The notes under the pieces are model-generated. The model had not been told where the DNA came from, searched no databases, and saw only the letters and a list, made by a program, of their open reading frames with translations. From the NCBI RefSeq assembly GCF_002142215.1, contig NZ_NAST01000017.1:1-51735 (forward strand): a DNA stretch of 51,735 bases, written 5' to 3'. Shown piece by piece: positions 27,428-36,791 of this stretch (position 1 is its first letter; the number at the start of each line of letters is the position of its first letter). Source of the DNA: Gilliamella sp. N-G2. GTDB taxonomy: Bacteria; Pseudomonadota; Gammaproteobacteria; Enterobacterales; Orbaceae. The position numbers and the translations under genes were made by a program.

Positions 27428-28115
27428 ATTATCTAATGTCAATCAATTTTATGGACAAACGCACATTTTATGGGATATCGATCTGTGTTTAGCCAAAGGT
27501 AAATGTACATGTCTAATGGGACGTAATGGCGTTGGCAAAACTACTCTAGTACAGTCTATTATGGGAAATTTAAAAATCAAAAAAGGCAATATACAATTTA
27601 ATGATACCGATATTACCCATAAATCTATCGAAACCCGCGCCTATATGGGAATAGGTTACGTTCCACAGGGTAGACAAATCTTTTCTCAACTAACTGTTGA
27701 AGAAAATCTACGTATTGGTTTAGCTGCTAAAAGATCCCGCTCAGCCAAAATACCTGATTTAGTTTATTCGTTATTCCCTGTATTAAAAGAGATGAAAAAC
27801 CGTCGTGGCGGCGATCTATCTGGAGGACAACAACAACAATTAGCGATTGGAAGAGCTCTAGTTATTGAACCATCATTATTAATTTTAGATGAGCCAACCG
27901 AAGGTATTCAACCCAATATTGTACATGATATAGGCGATATCATTAATCGACTCAATCATGAATTAGGTTTAACTGTATTATTAGTTGAACAAAAATTGCC
28001 TTTTATTCAGATGGTTGCTGATGATTTTTATTTACTTGACCGAGGACGAAATATCGCTAATGGCGCCTTACAACAACTAACACCAGATTTAATAAAAAAT
28101 TATTTAACGGTATGA
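27417..28115 (+). CDS. urtE: Urea ABC transporter ATPase UrtE
   Basis: This is the second ATPase (LivF type), 232 residues. Walker A is GRNGVGKTT near 36-44, the signature is LSGGQQQQLAIGRAL near 135, and Walker B is LLILDEPTEGIQP. The signature and the YVPQGRQIFSQLTVEENL Q-loop segment are typical of UrtE. A strong GGGAGG lies 6-11 bases before the ATG, within the end of urtD. The stop overlaps the ureD start by 4 bases, physically linking urea uptake to urease genes in one message. Confidence 0.96.
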   Translation: MLLKLSNVNQFYGQTHILWDIDLCLAKGKCTCLMGRNGVGKTTLVQSIMGNLKIKKGNIQFNDTDITHKSIETRAYMGIGYVPQGRQIFSQLTVEENLRIGLAAKRSRSAKIPDLVYSLFPVLKEMKNRRGGDLSGGQQQQLAIGRALVIEPSLLILDEPTEGIQPNIVHDIGDIINRLNHELGLTVLLVEQKLPFIQMVADDFYLLDRGRNIANGALQQLTPDLIKNYLTV

Positions 28116-28954
28116 TTCAAAATAATACAGCTCAAAAAAATGCTAATGGCTGGTTAGGTAAACTATCACTATCTTTTGCTAACCGTTTTGTAAATGGTGA
28201 ACTACAGCGAACTGAGTTAGTTGATCGTCAACAACAAGGGCCTTTAACTATACAACGGCCATTCTATCCAGAAGGAAAACCTTGCCATATTTATTTACTC
28301 CATCCTCCAGGGGGGATTGTAGGTGGCGATAAACTTGAGCTGGATATTTTTTTAGATCACGATAGCCATCTATTAATGACTATGCCCGGAGCAAGTAAAT
28401 TTTATCGCAGTCACGGCAATATTGCACAGCTAAAACAAAAATTTACTTTAGCGCCGAATAGTATTATTGAATGGTTACCCCAAGAAAATATTTTTTTTAA
28501 TGGTACTAATGCTAATTTAACGACTGAATTTAATTTAACGCTAAATAGTCGATTGCTTGGATGGGAAACATTATGCTTTGGTCGACCGGTTATGCATGAA
28601 AAGTTTGGACAAGGCAATATCAAAAGCTGTTTAACAATTAATTTACCGGATGAATTAGGTCTTGATGAGCACTTAAAAATTATTAATGGTAATTGTGCCC
28701 CTATAGGTAATTACACATATAGTGCGACTTTATTTGCCTACCCTATTGAGCCTGCCATTTTACAACTAGTACAAAAACGGCTTGAAGATAGCATTATTCC
28801 AATAGGCGCAACGGCTCTAGGACAATTATTAATCGTTCGTTTGTTGGCCAATGACAATCAGATTTGTCAGCAATATTTACAGCGATTATGGTCGTTATTA
28901 CGTCCATTAATTATCAATCTACCTGCATGCCCACCTCGAATTTGGGCGACCTAA
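28112..28954 (+). CDS. ureD: Urease accessory protein UreD
   Basis: UreD (UreH) is the scaffold that binds apo-urease and recruits UreF and UreG during nickel insertion. The 280-residue protein contains the family segments QRPFYPEGKPCHIYLLHPPGG, GGDKLELDIFLDHDSHLLMT and TMPGASKFYRS in its first 110 residues and a second conserved block around EWLPQENIFFNG. The ATG overlaps the urtE stop (ATGA). It is followed by ureA after 33 bases. Confidence 0.95.
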   Translation: MIQNNTAQKNANGWLGKLSLSFANRFVNGELQRTELVDRQQQGPLTIQRPFYPEGKPCHIYLLHPPGGIVGGDKLELDIFLDHDSHLLMTMPGASKFYRSHGNIAQLKQKFTLAPNSIIEWLPQENIFFNGTNANLTTEFNLTLNSRLLGWETLCFGRPVMHEKFGQGNIKSCLTINLPDELGLDEHLKIINGNCAPIGNYTYSATLFAYPIEPAILQLVQKRLEDSIIPIGATALGQLLIVRLLANDNQICQQYLQRLWSLLRPLIINLPACPPRIWAT

Positions 28955-28987
28955 GTTACTTTTTATAAATATGATGAGAAAAAAACA

Positions 28988-29290
28988 ATGAAATTAACAC
29001 CGAGAGAAAAAGACAAATTATTACTATTTACAGCGGCATTGGTTGCCGAAAGGCGAAAAGCACGAGGGGTAAAATTAAATTATCCTGAATCAATAGCACT
29101 AATTAGTGCCGCAATTTTAGAAGGCGCTAGAGATGGTTTAACCGTTACTGAATTAATGAATCTAGGACGAAAAGTCTTAACGCGTAACGACGTAATGGAG
29201 GGAATTTCCGATATGATCCAAGATGTTCAGGTTGAAGCAACATTTCCTGATGGGACTAAATTAGTTACTGTTCATAATCCTATTATTTAA
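28988..29290 (+). CDS. ureA: Urease subunit gamma UreA
   Basis: This is the small structural subunit of urease, 100 residues, the usual length for bacterial enzymes with separate gamma and beta chains. It begins [14 protein letters not shown] and contains [18 protein letters not shown] and [14 protein letters not shown], all standard. It packs with UreB and UreC in the trimeric (alpha-beta-gamma)3 enzyme. It lies 12 bases before ureB. Confidence 0.98.
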   Translation: MKLTPREKDKLLLFTAALVAERRKARGVKLNYPESIALISAAILEGARDGLTVTELMNLGRKVLTRNDVMEGISDMIQDVQVEATFPDGTKLVTVHNPII

Positions 29291-29302
29291 AAGGTAAATT
29301 AT

Positions 29303-29632
29303 ATGATTCCAGGCCAAGTGATTGTACAAGCGGGTAATATTGAATTAAACAAAAATCGCAAAACCATTCAAATAACAGTTGCTAATCATAGTGATAGACC
29401 TATTCAAATAGGCTCTCATTATCATTTTTTCGAGGTTAATCCAGCCTTAAAATTTGAGCGTGCCAAAAGTTATGGATATCGCTTAGATATTGCAGCCGGT
29501 ACTGCTGTACGGTTTGAGCCTGGGCAAAGCCGTACTGTAGTGTTAGTTGAACTAGCTGGTAAAAGGCAAGTGTATGGATTCCAAGGTGCTGTAATGGGTG
29601 TATTAGATGATAAAGGAATTGAAAATGAGTAA
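29303..29632 (+). CDS. ureB: Urease subunit beta UreB
   Basis: The structural beta chain has 109 residues. It starts [11 protein letters not shown] and contains [21 protein letters not shown] and [18 protein letters not shown], which are family hallmarks. It overlaps the ureC start by 8 bases, so ureC translation is probably coupled to it. Confidence 0.98.
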   Translation: MIPGQVIVQAGNIELNKNRKTIQITVANHSDRPIQIGSHYHFFEVNPALKFERAKSYGYRLDIAAGTAVRFEPGQSRTVVLVELAGKRQVYGFQGAVMGVLDDKGIENE

Positions 29633-31328
29633 TATTTCTAGACAAGCGTATGCAGAAATGTTTGGCCCAACCACAGGAGATAAAGTTCGCTTAGCCGATA
29701 CCGATTTATGGATACAAGTTGAAAAAGATTTCACTACTTACGGTGAAGAAGTTAAATTTGGTGGTGGGAAAGTAATCCGTGATGGTATGGGACAAAGCCA
29801 ATTATGTGCAGATTTGGTTGCCGATGTTGTAATAACCAATGCTTTAATCATTGATTATTGGGGAATTGTTAAAGCTGATATTGGTATTAAAAATGGACGT
29901 ATTTTAGCTATTGGTAAAGCGGGAAATCCCGATATACAACCAGATATAACCATCGCTATTGGTGCTAGCACTGAAATTATTGCTGGCGAAAATAGCATTG
30001 TTACAGCAGGCGGAATTGACTCTCATATCCATTTCATTTGCCCACAACAAGCTGAAGAGGCTATATGTTCAGGAATAACTACATTTATAGGTGGTGGTAC
30101 CGGCCCAGCAACGGGAACAAACGCAACCACGTGTACACCAGGTAAGTGGCATATCGAAAAAATGTTACAAGCTTGTGATAATTTACCTGTAAATGTTGGG
30201 TTATTAGCTAAAGGGAATTGCAGTGTTATTGAGCCATTAATCGAACAAGTCAATGCCGGCGCTATTGGCTTAAAATTACATGAAGATTGGGGCTCAACAC
30301 CACAAGCAATAAGTAATTGCCTTGATGTAGCCGATAAGATGGATGTACAAGTAGCTATTCATACCGATACTTTAAATGAATCTGGCTTTGTAGAAGACAC
30401 TCTCGCTGCCATTGGAGAGCGAACCATTCACACTTATCATACGGAAGGCGCAGGAGGCGGCCATGCCCCCGATATTATAAAAGCTTGTGGTTACGCTAAT
30501 ATTTTACCTTCCTCCACAAATCCTACTCGCCCTTATACTATCAATACTATTGATGAACATTTAGATATGTTGATGGTTTGTCATCACTTAGATGCTGGAA
30601 TTGCAGAAGATGTTGCTTTTGCCGAATCAAGGATACGCAGAGAAACTATTGCTGCGGAAGACATATTACATGATTTAGGCGCATTTTCTATGATTTCATC
30701 AGACTCTCAGGCCATGGGACGAGTGGGAGAGGTTATCATAAGAACATGGCAAACTGCTCATAAAATGAAAACGCAACGTGGCCCATTATATCCAGATAAT
30801 CAACAGAATGATAATTTTAGAGTTAAACGTTATCTAGCTAAATACACTATAAATCCAGCGATTACCCATGGTATAAGCCATGAAGTAGGTTCTATTGAAG
30901 TAGGAAAATTAGCCGATTTAGTCATTTGGCAACCTGCTTTTTTTGGCATAAAACCAAGTTTAATTATTAAAGCGGGAATGATTGCTTACGCCGAAATGGG
31001 TGATGTTAATGCATCAATTCCCACACCACAACCCGTACACTATCGCCCTATGTTTGCTAGCTTAGGAAAAGCAGGTTTTTTATCTAGAATGACATTTATT
31101 TCACAAACAGCTGCCGATTTAAATGTAGCAAAAAACTTGGGATTAAAAAGTTTGATTGGTGTGGCAAAAAATTGCCGTCAGATTAAAAAACAAAACATGA
31201 TCCATAACTCATGGCAACCCAATATTGAAGTGGATGCCCAAACCTATGAAGTAAAGGCCGATAACAATCTATTGAGTTGTGAAGCTGCATCTATCTTACC
31301 AATGGCACAGAGATACTTTTTATTTTAA
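29625..31328 (+). CDS. ureC: Urease catalytic subunit alpha UreC
   Basis: It is the nickel-dependent hydrolase that converts urea to ammonia and carbamate in the cytoplasm. With the ATG at 29625 ([15 protein letters not shown], 567 residues) the numbering coincides with Klebsiella UreC. All nickel ligands are in place: His134 and His136, the carbamylated Lys217 in GLKLHEDWG, His246, His272 and Asp360. Catalytic His320 in MVCHHL is also present. An in-frame ATG 18 bases upstream would add six residues without family support; AAAGGAA is well placed for 29625. It is predicted fully active once UreDEFG load nickel. Confidence 0.98.
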   Translation: MSNISRQAYAEMFGPTTGDKVRLADTDLWIQVEKDFTTYGEEVKFGGGKVIRDGMGQSQLCADLVADVVITNALIIDYWGIVKADIGIKNGRILAIGKAGNPDIQPDITIAIGASTEIIAGENSIVTAGGIDSHIHFICPQQAEEAICSGITTFIGGGTGPATGTNATTCTPGKWHIEKMLQACDNLPVNVGLLAKGNCSVIEPLIEQVNAGAIGLKLHEDWGSTPQAISNCLDVADKMDVQVAIHTDTLNESGFVEDTLAAIGERTIHTYHTEGAGGGHAPDIIKACGYANILPSSTNPTRPYTINTIDEHLDMLMVCHHLDAGIAEDVAFAESRIRRETIAAEDILHDLGAFSMISSDSQAMGRVGEVIIRTWQTAHKMKTQRGPLYPDNQQNDNFRVKRYLAKYTINPAITHGISHEVGSIEVGKLADLVIWQPAFFGIKPSLIIKAGMIAYAEMGDVNASIPTPQPVHYRPMFASLGKAGFLSRMTFISQTAADLNVAKNLGLKSLIGVAKNCRQIKKQNMIHNSWQPNIEVDAQTYEVKADNNLLSCEAASILPMAQRYFLF

Positions 31329-31348
31329 TAAATAGAGAACATAACATC

Positions 31349-31816
31349 ATGATAATTTTAACAAAGATACTGACTAAACCATTAACAAAAACACAACTAC
31401 AGTCTGTCAAATACTGTACTAAATTAGATATTGATAGCCGAATAAAAAGCCGCAGCAAAATAGTGCTTAATAGTGGTCAGGAAGCCGGTGTTATATTACC
31501 TAGAGGTTTATTAATTCGCGGTGGTGATTATCTTGCAACAGAGGATGAATCAATAATTATTGAAGTATTGGCTGCAAACGAAAATGTATCCACAGCCTAC
31601 TGCAATGATAAATTGTTGTTAGCCAGAGCATGTTATCATTTAGGTAATCGTCATGTTCCATTACAAATTGCTACAGACTTTGTTCGTTATCAACATGATC
31701 ATGTGTTGGATGAAATGCTAACACAATTAGGAATTAAAGTACTGGTTGAACAAGCTCCATTTGAACCGGAAGCTGGAGCCTATCAAAGTAGTGCTATTGG
31801 CCACCATCATCATTAA
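31349..31816 (+). CDS. ureE: Urease nickel metallochaperone UreE
   Basis: This 155-residue UreE delivers nickel to the UreDFG complex. The peptide-binding N-terminal domain contains RSKIVLNSGQEAGVILPRG, and the metal-binding domain has CYHLGNRHVPLQI and DHVLDEMLTQLGI, including the conserved metal-site His. The C-terminus ends in GHHHH, a short version of the long His tail found in Klebsiella UreE, suggesting modest nickel storage capacity. It lies 20 bases after ureC. Confidence 0.95.
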   Translation: MIILTKILTKPLTKTQLQSVKYCTKLDIDSRIKSRSKIVLNSGQEAGVILPRGLLIRGGDYLATEDESIIIEVLAANENVSTAYCNDKLLLARACYHLGNRHVPLQIATDFVRYQHDHVLDEMLTQLGIKVLVEQAPFEPEAGAYQSSAIGHHHH

Positions 31817-31826
31817 GATAAAAAAC

Positions 31827-32486
31827 ATGCTGCAATATTTACGTAACTTACAATTAGCCAGTGCAAATTTACCTGTTGGGGGATTCACCTATTCTCAAGG
31901 ATTAGAATGGGCAGTTGAAGCCAAATGGGTAACTAATCAAATCGAAACCAAAGATTGGCTAATACAGCAAATGTATAGCACATTGCGCTTTTGTGACTTA
32001 CCTATTTTGGCTCGACTACATCAATGTACTATTAACCAAGATGAACAAGGTTTTAGTTATTGGACTAGAAATTTACTACGTCAACGAGAAACAAGTGAAT
32101 TAAGACTTGAAGAACAGCAACGAGGAAAAGCCTTTTTTCGATTCCTAGAAGGATTAGGGTTTATTCATCCATGGCAAAATTTATTAATACAGTCACAAGT
32201 TGCCGGATTTGCTTGGTATGGTGCGACAAATAAAATGTCATTAGAAGATATACAAATAAGCTGGAGTTACAGTTGGCTCGAAAGCAACATTATGGCGGCA
32301 ATCAAATTAGTACCTTTAGGACAGCAAGCAGGACAACAGCTGATTTATCAATTATCAACATTATTACCTTCAATTATTAAGCAAGCAAATGATGTTAAAG
32401 ATGATGATATTGGCGCTGGATCGCCTTTAGTAGCTATTGCCAGTAGTTGTCACGAAACACAGTACTCAAGACTGTTTCGATCATAA
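31827..32486 (+). CDS. ureF: Urease accessory protein UreF
   Basis: UreF acts with UreD to activate the GTPase UreG and gate nickel delivery. With the ATG at 31827 it has 219 residues beginning MLQYLRNLQLASANLPVGGF, the expected UreF N-terminus. A longer frame from 31746 would run through the end of ureE and lacks family support. The all-helical sequence includes FTYSQGLEWAVEA and RETSELRLEEQQRG, and the C-terminus is the family-like QYSRLFRS. It begins 10 bases after ureE. Confidence 0.94.
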   Translation: MLQYLRNLQLASANLPVGGFTYSQGLEWAVEAKWVTNQIETKDWLIQQMYSTLRFCDLPILARLHQCTINQDEQGFSYWTRNLLRQRETSELRLEEQQRGKAFFRFLEGLGFIHPWQNLLIQSQVAGFAWYGATNKMSLEDIQISWSYSWLESNIMAAIKLVPLGQQAGQQLIYQLSTLLPSIIKQANDVKDDDIGAGSPLVAIASSCHETQYSRLFRS

Positions 32487-32524
32487 ATTAAGCTCATAAA
32501 ATTATAGAAAAAAGAGAAGAGAAT

Positions 32525-33142
32525 ATGAATACCATTACACATACACCGCTAAGAATTGGAGTTGGCGGACCGGTAGGATCAGGAAAAACGGCCCTACTTG
32601 AAATGCTATGTAAAACAATGCGCAACAAATATCAATTAGCCGTTGTCACTAACGACATTTATACAAAAGAAGATCAGCGAATATTAACCGATGCAAAAGC
32701 ATTAGATCCCGAACGTATTGTTGGTGTTGAAACTGGTGGTTGCCCACATACAGCAATTCGCGAAGATGCATCAATGAATTTAGCTGCAGTTGAGGGATTA
32801 ATGGAAATGTTTCCACATCTAGATATTATTTTTATCGAAAGTGGAGGTGACAATCTTAGTGCAACTTTTAGTCCTGAATTAGCCGATCTGACTATCTATG
32901 TCATTGATGTTGCTGAAGGAGAAAAAATTCCACGAAAAGGAGGTCCTGGTATAACTAAATCAGACTTTTTAGTTATTAATAAAATTGATCTCGCACCGTA
33001 TGTCGGTGCTTCTTTAGCAGTGATGGAATCTGATACCAATAAAATGCGCATTGATAAACCATGGGCATTTACTAATTTAAGGACGAAACAAGGATTAGAT
33101 AAAGTCATTGAATTTATTGAAACCAATGGTTTATTTAAATAA
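32525..33142 (+). CDS. ureG: Urease accessory GTPase UreG
   Basis: UreG is the SIMIBI GTPase that carries nickel and powers its insertion into UreC. The P-loop is [11 protein letters not shown] near residue 14. [15 protein letters not shown] and the nickel-binding Cys-Pro-His motif in [15 protein letters not shown] (near 66-80) are present, as is the guanine-specificity NKID. At 205 residues it has normal length. It ends the urt-ure operon; no nickel transporter gene (ureJ/hupE or nik) follows. Confidence 0.97.
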   Translation: MNTITHTPLRIGVGGPVGSGKTALLEMLCKTMRNKYQLAVVTNDIYTKEDQRILTDAKALDPERIVGVETGGCPHTAIREDASMNLAAVEGLMEMFPHLDIIFIESGGDNLSATFSPELADLTIYVIDVAEGEKIPRKGGPGITKSDFLVINKIDLAPYVGASLAVMESDTNKMRIDKPWAFTNLRTKQGLDKVIEFIETNGLFK

Positions 33143-33154
33143 GTGTATCGCATT

Positions 33155-33184
33155 CCCAACATTATCCAGATAAATAATGTTGGG
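33155..33184 (+). terminator. Hairpin after the urease operon
   Basis: A perfect 11-bp stem (CCCAACATTAT at 33155-33165 with ATAATGTTGGG at 33174-33184) with an 8-base loop lies 12 bases after ureG. No T tract follows on the plus strand, so it could be an RNA-stabilising 3' hairpin as easily as an intrinsic terminator. Confidence 0.6.
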
Positions 33185-33263
33185 GAAGTTAAGAACCAAG
33201 CATAAACATTTAACCTAGCAATTAATAAGCTTAAATTAAATTGTTAATAACAAGTTAACGTAA

Positions 33264-33581
33264 TTATTCTTCTTTATGTTGAAGATGCTTTAATTCTTCA
33301 TCAATAAAATATTTCACTAAATTAGCATACAATTCTTTAATGATATCACCATCGAGACCTAACTCATCAGCCCAAAGCTTACGTTGCTCAAGCATACTAT
33401 TAAAACGTTCTTTAGCTTGAACATCGATAGCATTTTTTTTGAACTGACTGGCAGCTTTAACATAGTCAAAACGAGTTGCTAGTAATTGAATTACCAGATG
33501 ATCGATATTATCAATTTCCGCGCGAATATCATTCATATCACGACATTCATTGGCTAAGACATTTGGACGGTATTGGAACAT
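33264..33581 (-). CDS. PchB-like chorismate-mutase-fold protein
   Basis: This 105-residue AroQ-class helical protein has the run DYVKAASQFK (59-residue region onward), then AKERFNSMLEQRKLWADELG and LYANLVKYFIDEELKHL. These follow Pseudomonas PchB (DYVKAASRFK, PERVAAMLPERARWAEENG, FAQIIHWYIAEQIKYW) more closely than E. coli PheA/TyrA mutase domains. PchB is isochorismate-pyruvate lyase, which makes salicylate, with weak chorismate mutase activity. The conserved loop Lys after SQF is present. No isochorismate synthase or siderophore gene is nearby. It could be a stand-alone chorismate mutase or an isochorismate lyase. The start at 33581 lacks a clear ribosome-binding site. Confidence 0.72.
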   Translation of the reverse strand: MFQYRPNVLANECRDMNDIRAEIDNIDHLVIQLLATRFDYVKAASQFKKNAIDVQAKERFNSMLEQRKLWADELGLDGDIIKELYANLVKYFIDEELKHLQHKEE

Positions 33582-33599
33582 ATAATATGGCCGATAATT

Positions 33600-33614
33600 G
33601 ATAGTTTTACTATC
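33600..33614. repeat. Short inverted repeat upstream of the PchB-like gene
   Basis: GATAGT at 33600-33605 and ACTATC at 33609-33614 form a perfect 6-bp stem with a 3-base loop in the leader between tRNA-Ala and the PchB-like start. It may be an operator or an RNA hairpin; nothing decides between them. Confidence 0.35.
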
Positions 33615-33665
33615 TTAGCACTGTATAAATATTGCTAAAAGGATTTAAATTGCAGAATTTGGAAT

Positions 33666-33741
33666 TGGTGGAGCCAAGGGGGATCGAACCCCTGACCTCA
33701 ACGCTGCCAGCGTTGCGCTCTCCCAGCTGAGCTATGGCCCC
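33666..33741 (-). tRNA. alaW: tRNA-Ala (anticodon GGC)
   Basis: The minus strand folds into a complete 76-base tRNA with encoded CCA. The acceptor stem is GGGGCCA with TGGCTCC and includes the G3:U70 pair that identifies alanine tRNAs. The D arm is GCTCAGCTGGGAGAGC, the anticodon stem is CAACG/CGTTG with loop CTGGCAG (anticodon GGC), and the T arm contains GGTTCGATC. It reads GCC/GCU alanine codons. It is preceded by a very good sigma-70 promoter and lies between secF and the PchB-like gene. Confidence 0.98.
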
Positions 33742-33766
33742 TAAAGGGATAAAAAAACTGTGGCTA

Positions 33767-33795
33767 ATAATATGCAACTAGTTAAAGGGTGTCAA
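33767..33795 (-). promoter_or_regulatory. Sigma-70 promoter of tRNA-Ala
   Basis: On the minus strand a perfect TTGACA (33790-33795) and TATTAT (33767-33772) are separated by exactly 17 bases. Transcription would start about 20-25 bases before the tRNA 5' end. The GC-containing run just after the -10 (TAGCCAC) resembles the discriminator of stringently controlled stable-RNA promoters. Confidence 0.85.
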
Positions 33796-33832
33796 ATAAT
33801 TTAATATTATTTGCTCAAAAAACAAGCTAACA

Positions 33833-33859
33833 AAGCTCTGTCAGGATATGACAGAGCTT
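33833..33859 (-). terminator. Terminator of the secD-secF unit
   Basis: A perfect 11-bp stem (AAGCTCTGTCA at 33833-33843 with TGACAGAGCTT at 33849-33859) and a 5-base loop lies 6 bases after the secF stop. On the minus strand it is followed by a T-rich stretch that includes six consecutive T residues. Confidence 0.8.
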
Positions 33860-33865
33860 AAATGA

Positions 33866-34867
33866 TTAACGTAAAATTGCGTTTTGATCCGCACCTTCTG
33901 CTTCAACTTTTGGTGGCATAAAGTGTTCACGTTTCACACCTAATTTAAGCGACATATATGCTGCTACATAAATTGATGAAATTGTACCTAACACAATACC
34001 AACCCCTAATGTTTCAGAGAAACCTTTTAACATTGAACCACCGAAGATATATAAAATAATAACCACGGCTAACGTTGTGCCAGATGTCATTAAGGTTCGA
34101 TGTAATGTTTGGGTTAACGAAATGTTTATAACATCATATGGCGACGCACGTCGTATTTTTCTAAAATTCTCACGAATTCGGTCGAATACAACGATAGTAT
34201 CATTAAGAGAATAACCAATGATAGATAACATTGCTGCAATAATGGTTAAATCCAACTCACGATCAAAGAGTGATAAATAACCAGCGGTAATAACCACGTC
34301 ATGCGCTAATGCTACAACAGCACCAGTACCAAATCGCCATTCAAATCGAAATGCAATATAGATTAAGATACAAATTAATGCAGCGCAGATCGCCAAAATA
34401 CCATCTTGAGCTAATTCAGAACCAACCGTAGGACCAACGAATTCAATTCGCTTAATTTCAGCATTACTATCAATATCTTTATGTACTAAATTAGAGATTT
34501 TAGTACCTAATGCATTATCAATTGCAGATGATGCACTACCCTCATTTTGATTGGCGGTGGCTAATCGGATAATAATATCTTTACTGCTGCCATAATACTG
34601 AACGACTGGTTCATGATAACCTGCATCACGTAAACTATTACGTAAATCATCAAGATTTACGGCTTTAGTTACTGTCAGTTCAACGGTGGTACCACCGGTA
34701 AAATCCTGTCCAAGATTAAAGCCTTTAACAAGAATAACCACAAATGAAGCCACAACCAATAACATTGAGATAACAAAAGCAATAAAGCCAAATTTTAAAA
34801 AGTCGAGTACTCTTCGTCCATGATTTAATTCTCTAACATCATGATTTTCTTTTTTATTAATAGTCAC
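33866..34867 (-). CDS. secF: Protein translocase subunit SecF
   Basis: SecF forms a complex with SecD and YajC that uses proton flow to help SecYEG-exported proteins enter the periplasm. The 333-residue protein has six membrane helices: one near 27-49, a periplasmic P4 domain (about 55-150), then helices containing EFVGPTVGSELAQDG, DVVITAGYLSLFDRELDLT and NDTIVVFDRIRENFRK, all family hallmarks. It lies 9 bases after secD. Confidence 0.97.
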   Translation of the reverse strand: MTINKKENHDVRELNHGRRVLDFLKFGFIAFVISMLLVVASFVVILVKGFNLGQDFTGGTTVELTVTKAVNLDDLRNSLRDAGYHEPVVQYYGSSKDIIIRLATANQNEGSASSAIDNALGTKISNLVHKDIDSNAEIKRIEFVGPTVGSELAQDGILAICAALICILIYIAFRFEWRFGTGAVVALAHDVVITAGYLSLFDRELDLTIIAAMLSIIGYSLNDTIVVFDRIRENFRKIRRASPYDVINISLTQTLHRTLMTSGTTLAVVIILYIFGGSMLKGFSETLGVGIVLGTISSIYVAAYMSLKLGVKREHFMPPKVEAEGADQNAILR

Positions 34868-34876
34868 AATAAACCT

Positions 34877-36733
34877 CTAAATTGATAACTTATTGACGCG
34901 ACGACCACCATAAATAAGATTGGCCAGAGCTCGAGTCCCTACGATCGAGGTAAACATCGATGTTACGATACCGATACCTAATGTAATGGCAAAGCCTTTA
35001 ATAGAACCTGTACCTACTGCATAAAGAATAATCGCAGTTATTAATGTGGTAATATTGGCGTCAAAAATACTACTCCAAGCGCCAGCATAACCTTCGTTAA
35101 TTGCATGTTGGACACCTCGACCATTACTGAGCTCTTCTTTTATACGTTCATTAATTAAAACATTAGCATCGACCGCCATACCTACAGTTAGTACGATACC
35201 GGCAATCCCTGGCATACTTAATGTTGCTCCAGGTAATAAAGACATTGCACCAACAATTAAAATTAAGTTTGCAACTAATGCAAGACTAGCAAATACACCA
35301 AATAGACGATATACCACTAACATAAAGATTACCGAAATTAATAATCCCCATATACAAGATTCTAAACCTTGAGTGATATTTTCTTGCCCCATTGATGGAC
35401 CAACTGTGCGTTCTTCAATTATTTGGATCGGCGCAATTAAGGCCCCTGCTCTTAATAGTAGTGATAAATTTCTAGCTTCATCAACACTACTAATCCCAGT
35501 TACTTGGAACCGGTCACTAAAAATACCTTGGATCGTTGCTACATTGATAACTCTCTCTTGTTTTTCAAGAATAGGTTTATCATTTTCATCACGTTTTCCC
35601 GTATCTTTATATTCAACAAATAATGTTGCCATTGCTTCTTTCAGATGTTTCTGCGTGAAATCAAGCATAGTTTTGCCACCAGCACTATCTAAGTTAATAG
35701 AAACTTCAGGTTGGCTATATTCATTTACTCTAAATGAAGAATCGGTAATATGATCACCCGTTAATACCACACGTTTATAAAGTAAGACCGGACGACCATT
35801 TTCCATATATTTTATTTCAGAACCATATGGAACACGCATTTCACCTTTTAAAATAGCTTCTAAATTAATTGAACCATCTTCATTTACTTGTCTAAACTCG
35901 AGGGTTGCAGTTGCACCTAAAATTCGTTTAGCTAATGCAGTATCTTGAATACCAGGTAACTCAACAACAATACGATCAGAGCCTTGACGTTGAACAATTG
36001 GTTCAGCAACACCTAATTGATTAACACGATTACGCAAAATGGTGGTGTTTTGTTGTACAGCATCACTTTTAGCTTGTTGTAGGCGCTGTTGGCTAACACT
36101 AATAACGATGCTATTTTCACTTTGCGAAGTTAATTCATAATCTTGCAATCCATTAATTTTACTAATGGCTTTGTTTCGATCTTCTGTATTATCAAATTGC
36201 ATTAAGATTTGTTGATTACTACTTTTATTTAATGCTTTGTACTTTAGATTATTTTTATTGAACTCTGCTTTTAAATTTTCAATCGATTGTTCTGTCAATT
36301 TACTTAACGCAGTAGTCATATCTACTTCCATTAAGAAATGCACACCGCCACGCAAATCGAGCCCTAATTTCATGGGTTCGGCACCAATCATCGTTAACCA
36401 TGATGGTGTTGCAGGCGCTAGATTTAGTGCAACAGTATAATCATCTCCTAATTCTTGTGATATTAATTCCTTAGCTTTCAGCTGAGTATCATTATCACTT
36501 AAACGAATTAAAATAGATTTATTTTCATAAACCAGTGATTTAGGTTCAATTTGATTTTTCACCAAAAGTTGTTTGACTTTATCTTGCGTAGCAACATTAA
36601 TTTCGGCACTATTTGAACCTGAAATTTGTATAGCGGGATCTTCACCATAAATATTTGGAAGAGCATAAAGTAGGCCGACGCAAATCACGACGACCAACAT
36701 AATGTACTTCCACAAAGGATAGCGATTTAGCAC
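34877..36733 (-). CDS. secD: Protein translocase subunit SecD
   Basis: SecD is the larger RND-type partner of SecF. The 618-residue protein has an N-terminal helix (about 8-25), a large periplasmic domain carrying GLDLRGGVHFLMEVD and ILRNRVNQLGVAEPIVQRQG, and five C-terminal helices with PGIAGIVLTVGMAVDANVLI and NERIKEELSNGR. Length matches E. coli SecD (615). It starts 58 bases after yajC. Confidence 0.97.
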   Translation of the reverse strand: MLNRYPLWKYIMLVVVICVGLLYALPNIYGEDPAIQISGSNSAEINVATQDKVKQLLVKNQIEPKSLVYENKSILIRLSDNDTQLKAKELISQELGDDYTVALNLAPATPSWLTMIGAEPMKLGLDLRGGVHFLMEVDMTTALSKLTEQSIENLKAEFNKNNLKYKALNKSSNQQILMQFDNTEDRNKAISKINGLQDYELTSQSENSIVISVSQQRLQQAKSDAVQQNTTILRNRVNQLGVAEPIVQRQGSDRIVVELPGIQDTALAKRILGATATLEFRQVNEDGSINLEAILKGEMRVPYGSEIKYMENGRPVLLYKRVVLTGDHITDSSFRVNEYSQPEVSINLDSAGGKTMLDFTQKHLKEAMATLFVEYKDTGKRDENDKPILEKQERVINVATIQGIFSDRFQVTGISSVDEARNLSLLLRAGALIAPIQIIEERTVGPSMGQENITQGLESCIWGLLISVIFMLVVYRLFGVFASLALVANLILIVGAMSLLPGATLSMPGIAGIVLTVGMAVDANVLINERIKEELSNGRGVQHAINEGYAGAWSSIFDANITTLITAIILYAVGTGSIKGFAITLGIGIVTSMFTSIVGTRALANLIYGGRRVNKLSI

Positions 36734-36791
36734 GACATATTCTCTTGTGGGATTAGATAATTAATACAATGAATTATAATAGGAAAATCTA

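Noticed and set aside
33155-33184. Hairpin after ureG considered as part of an attachment site beside tRNA-Ala
   Set aside because: No direct repeat of the tRNA 3' end and no integrase gene is visible nearby, so there is no support for an integrated element.
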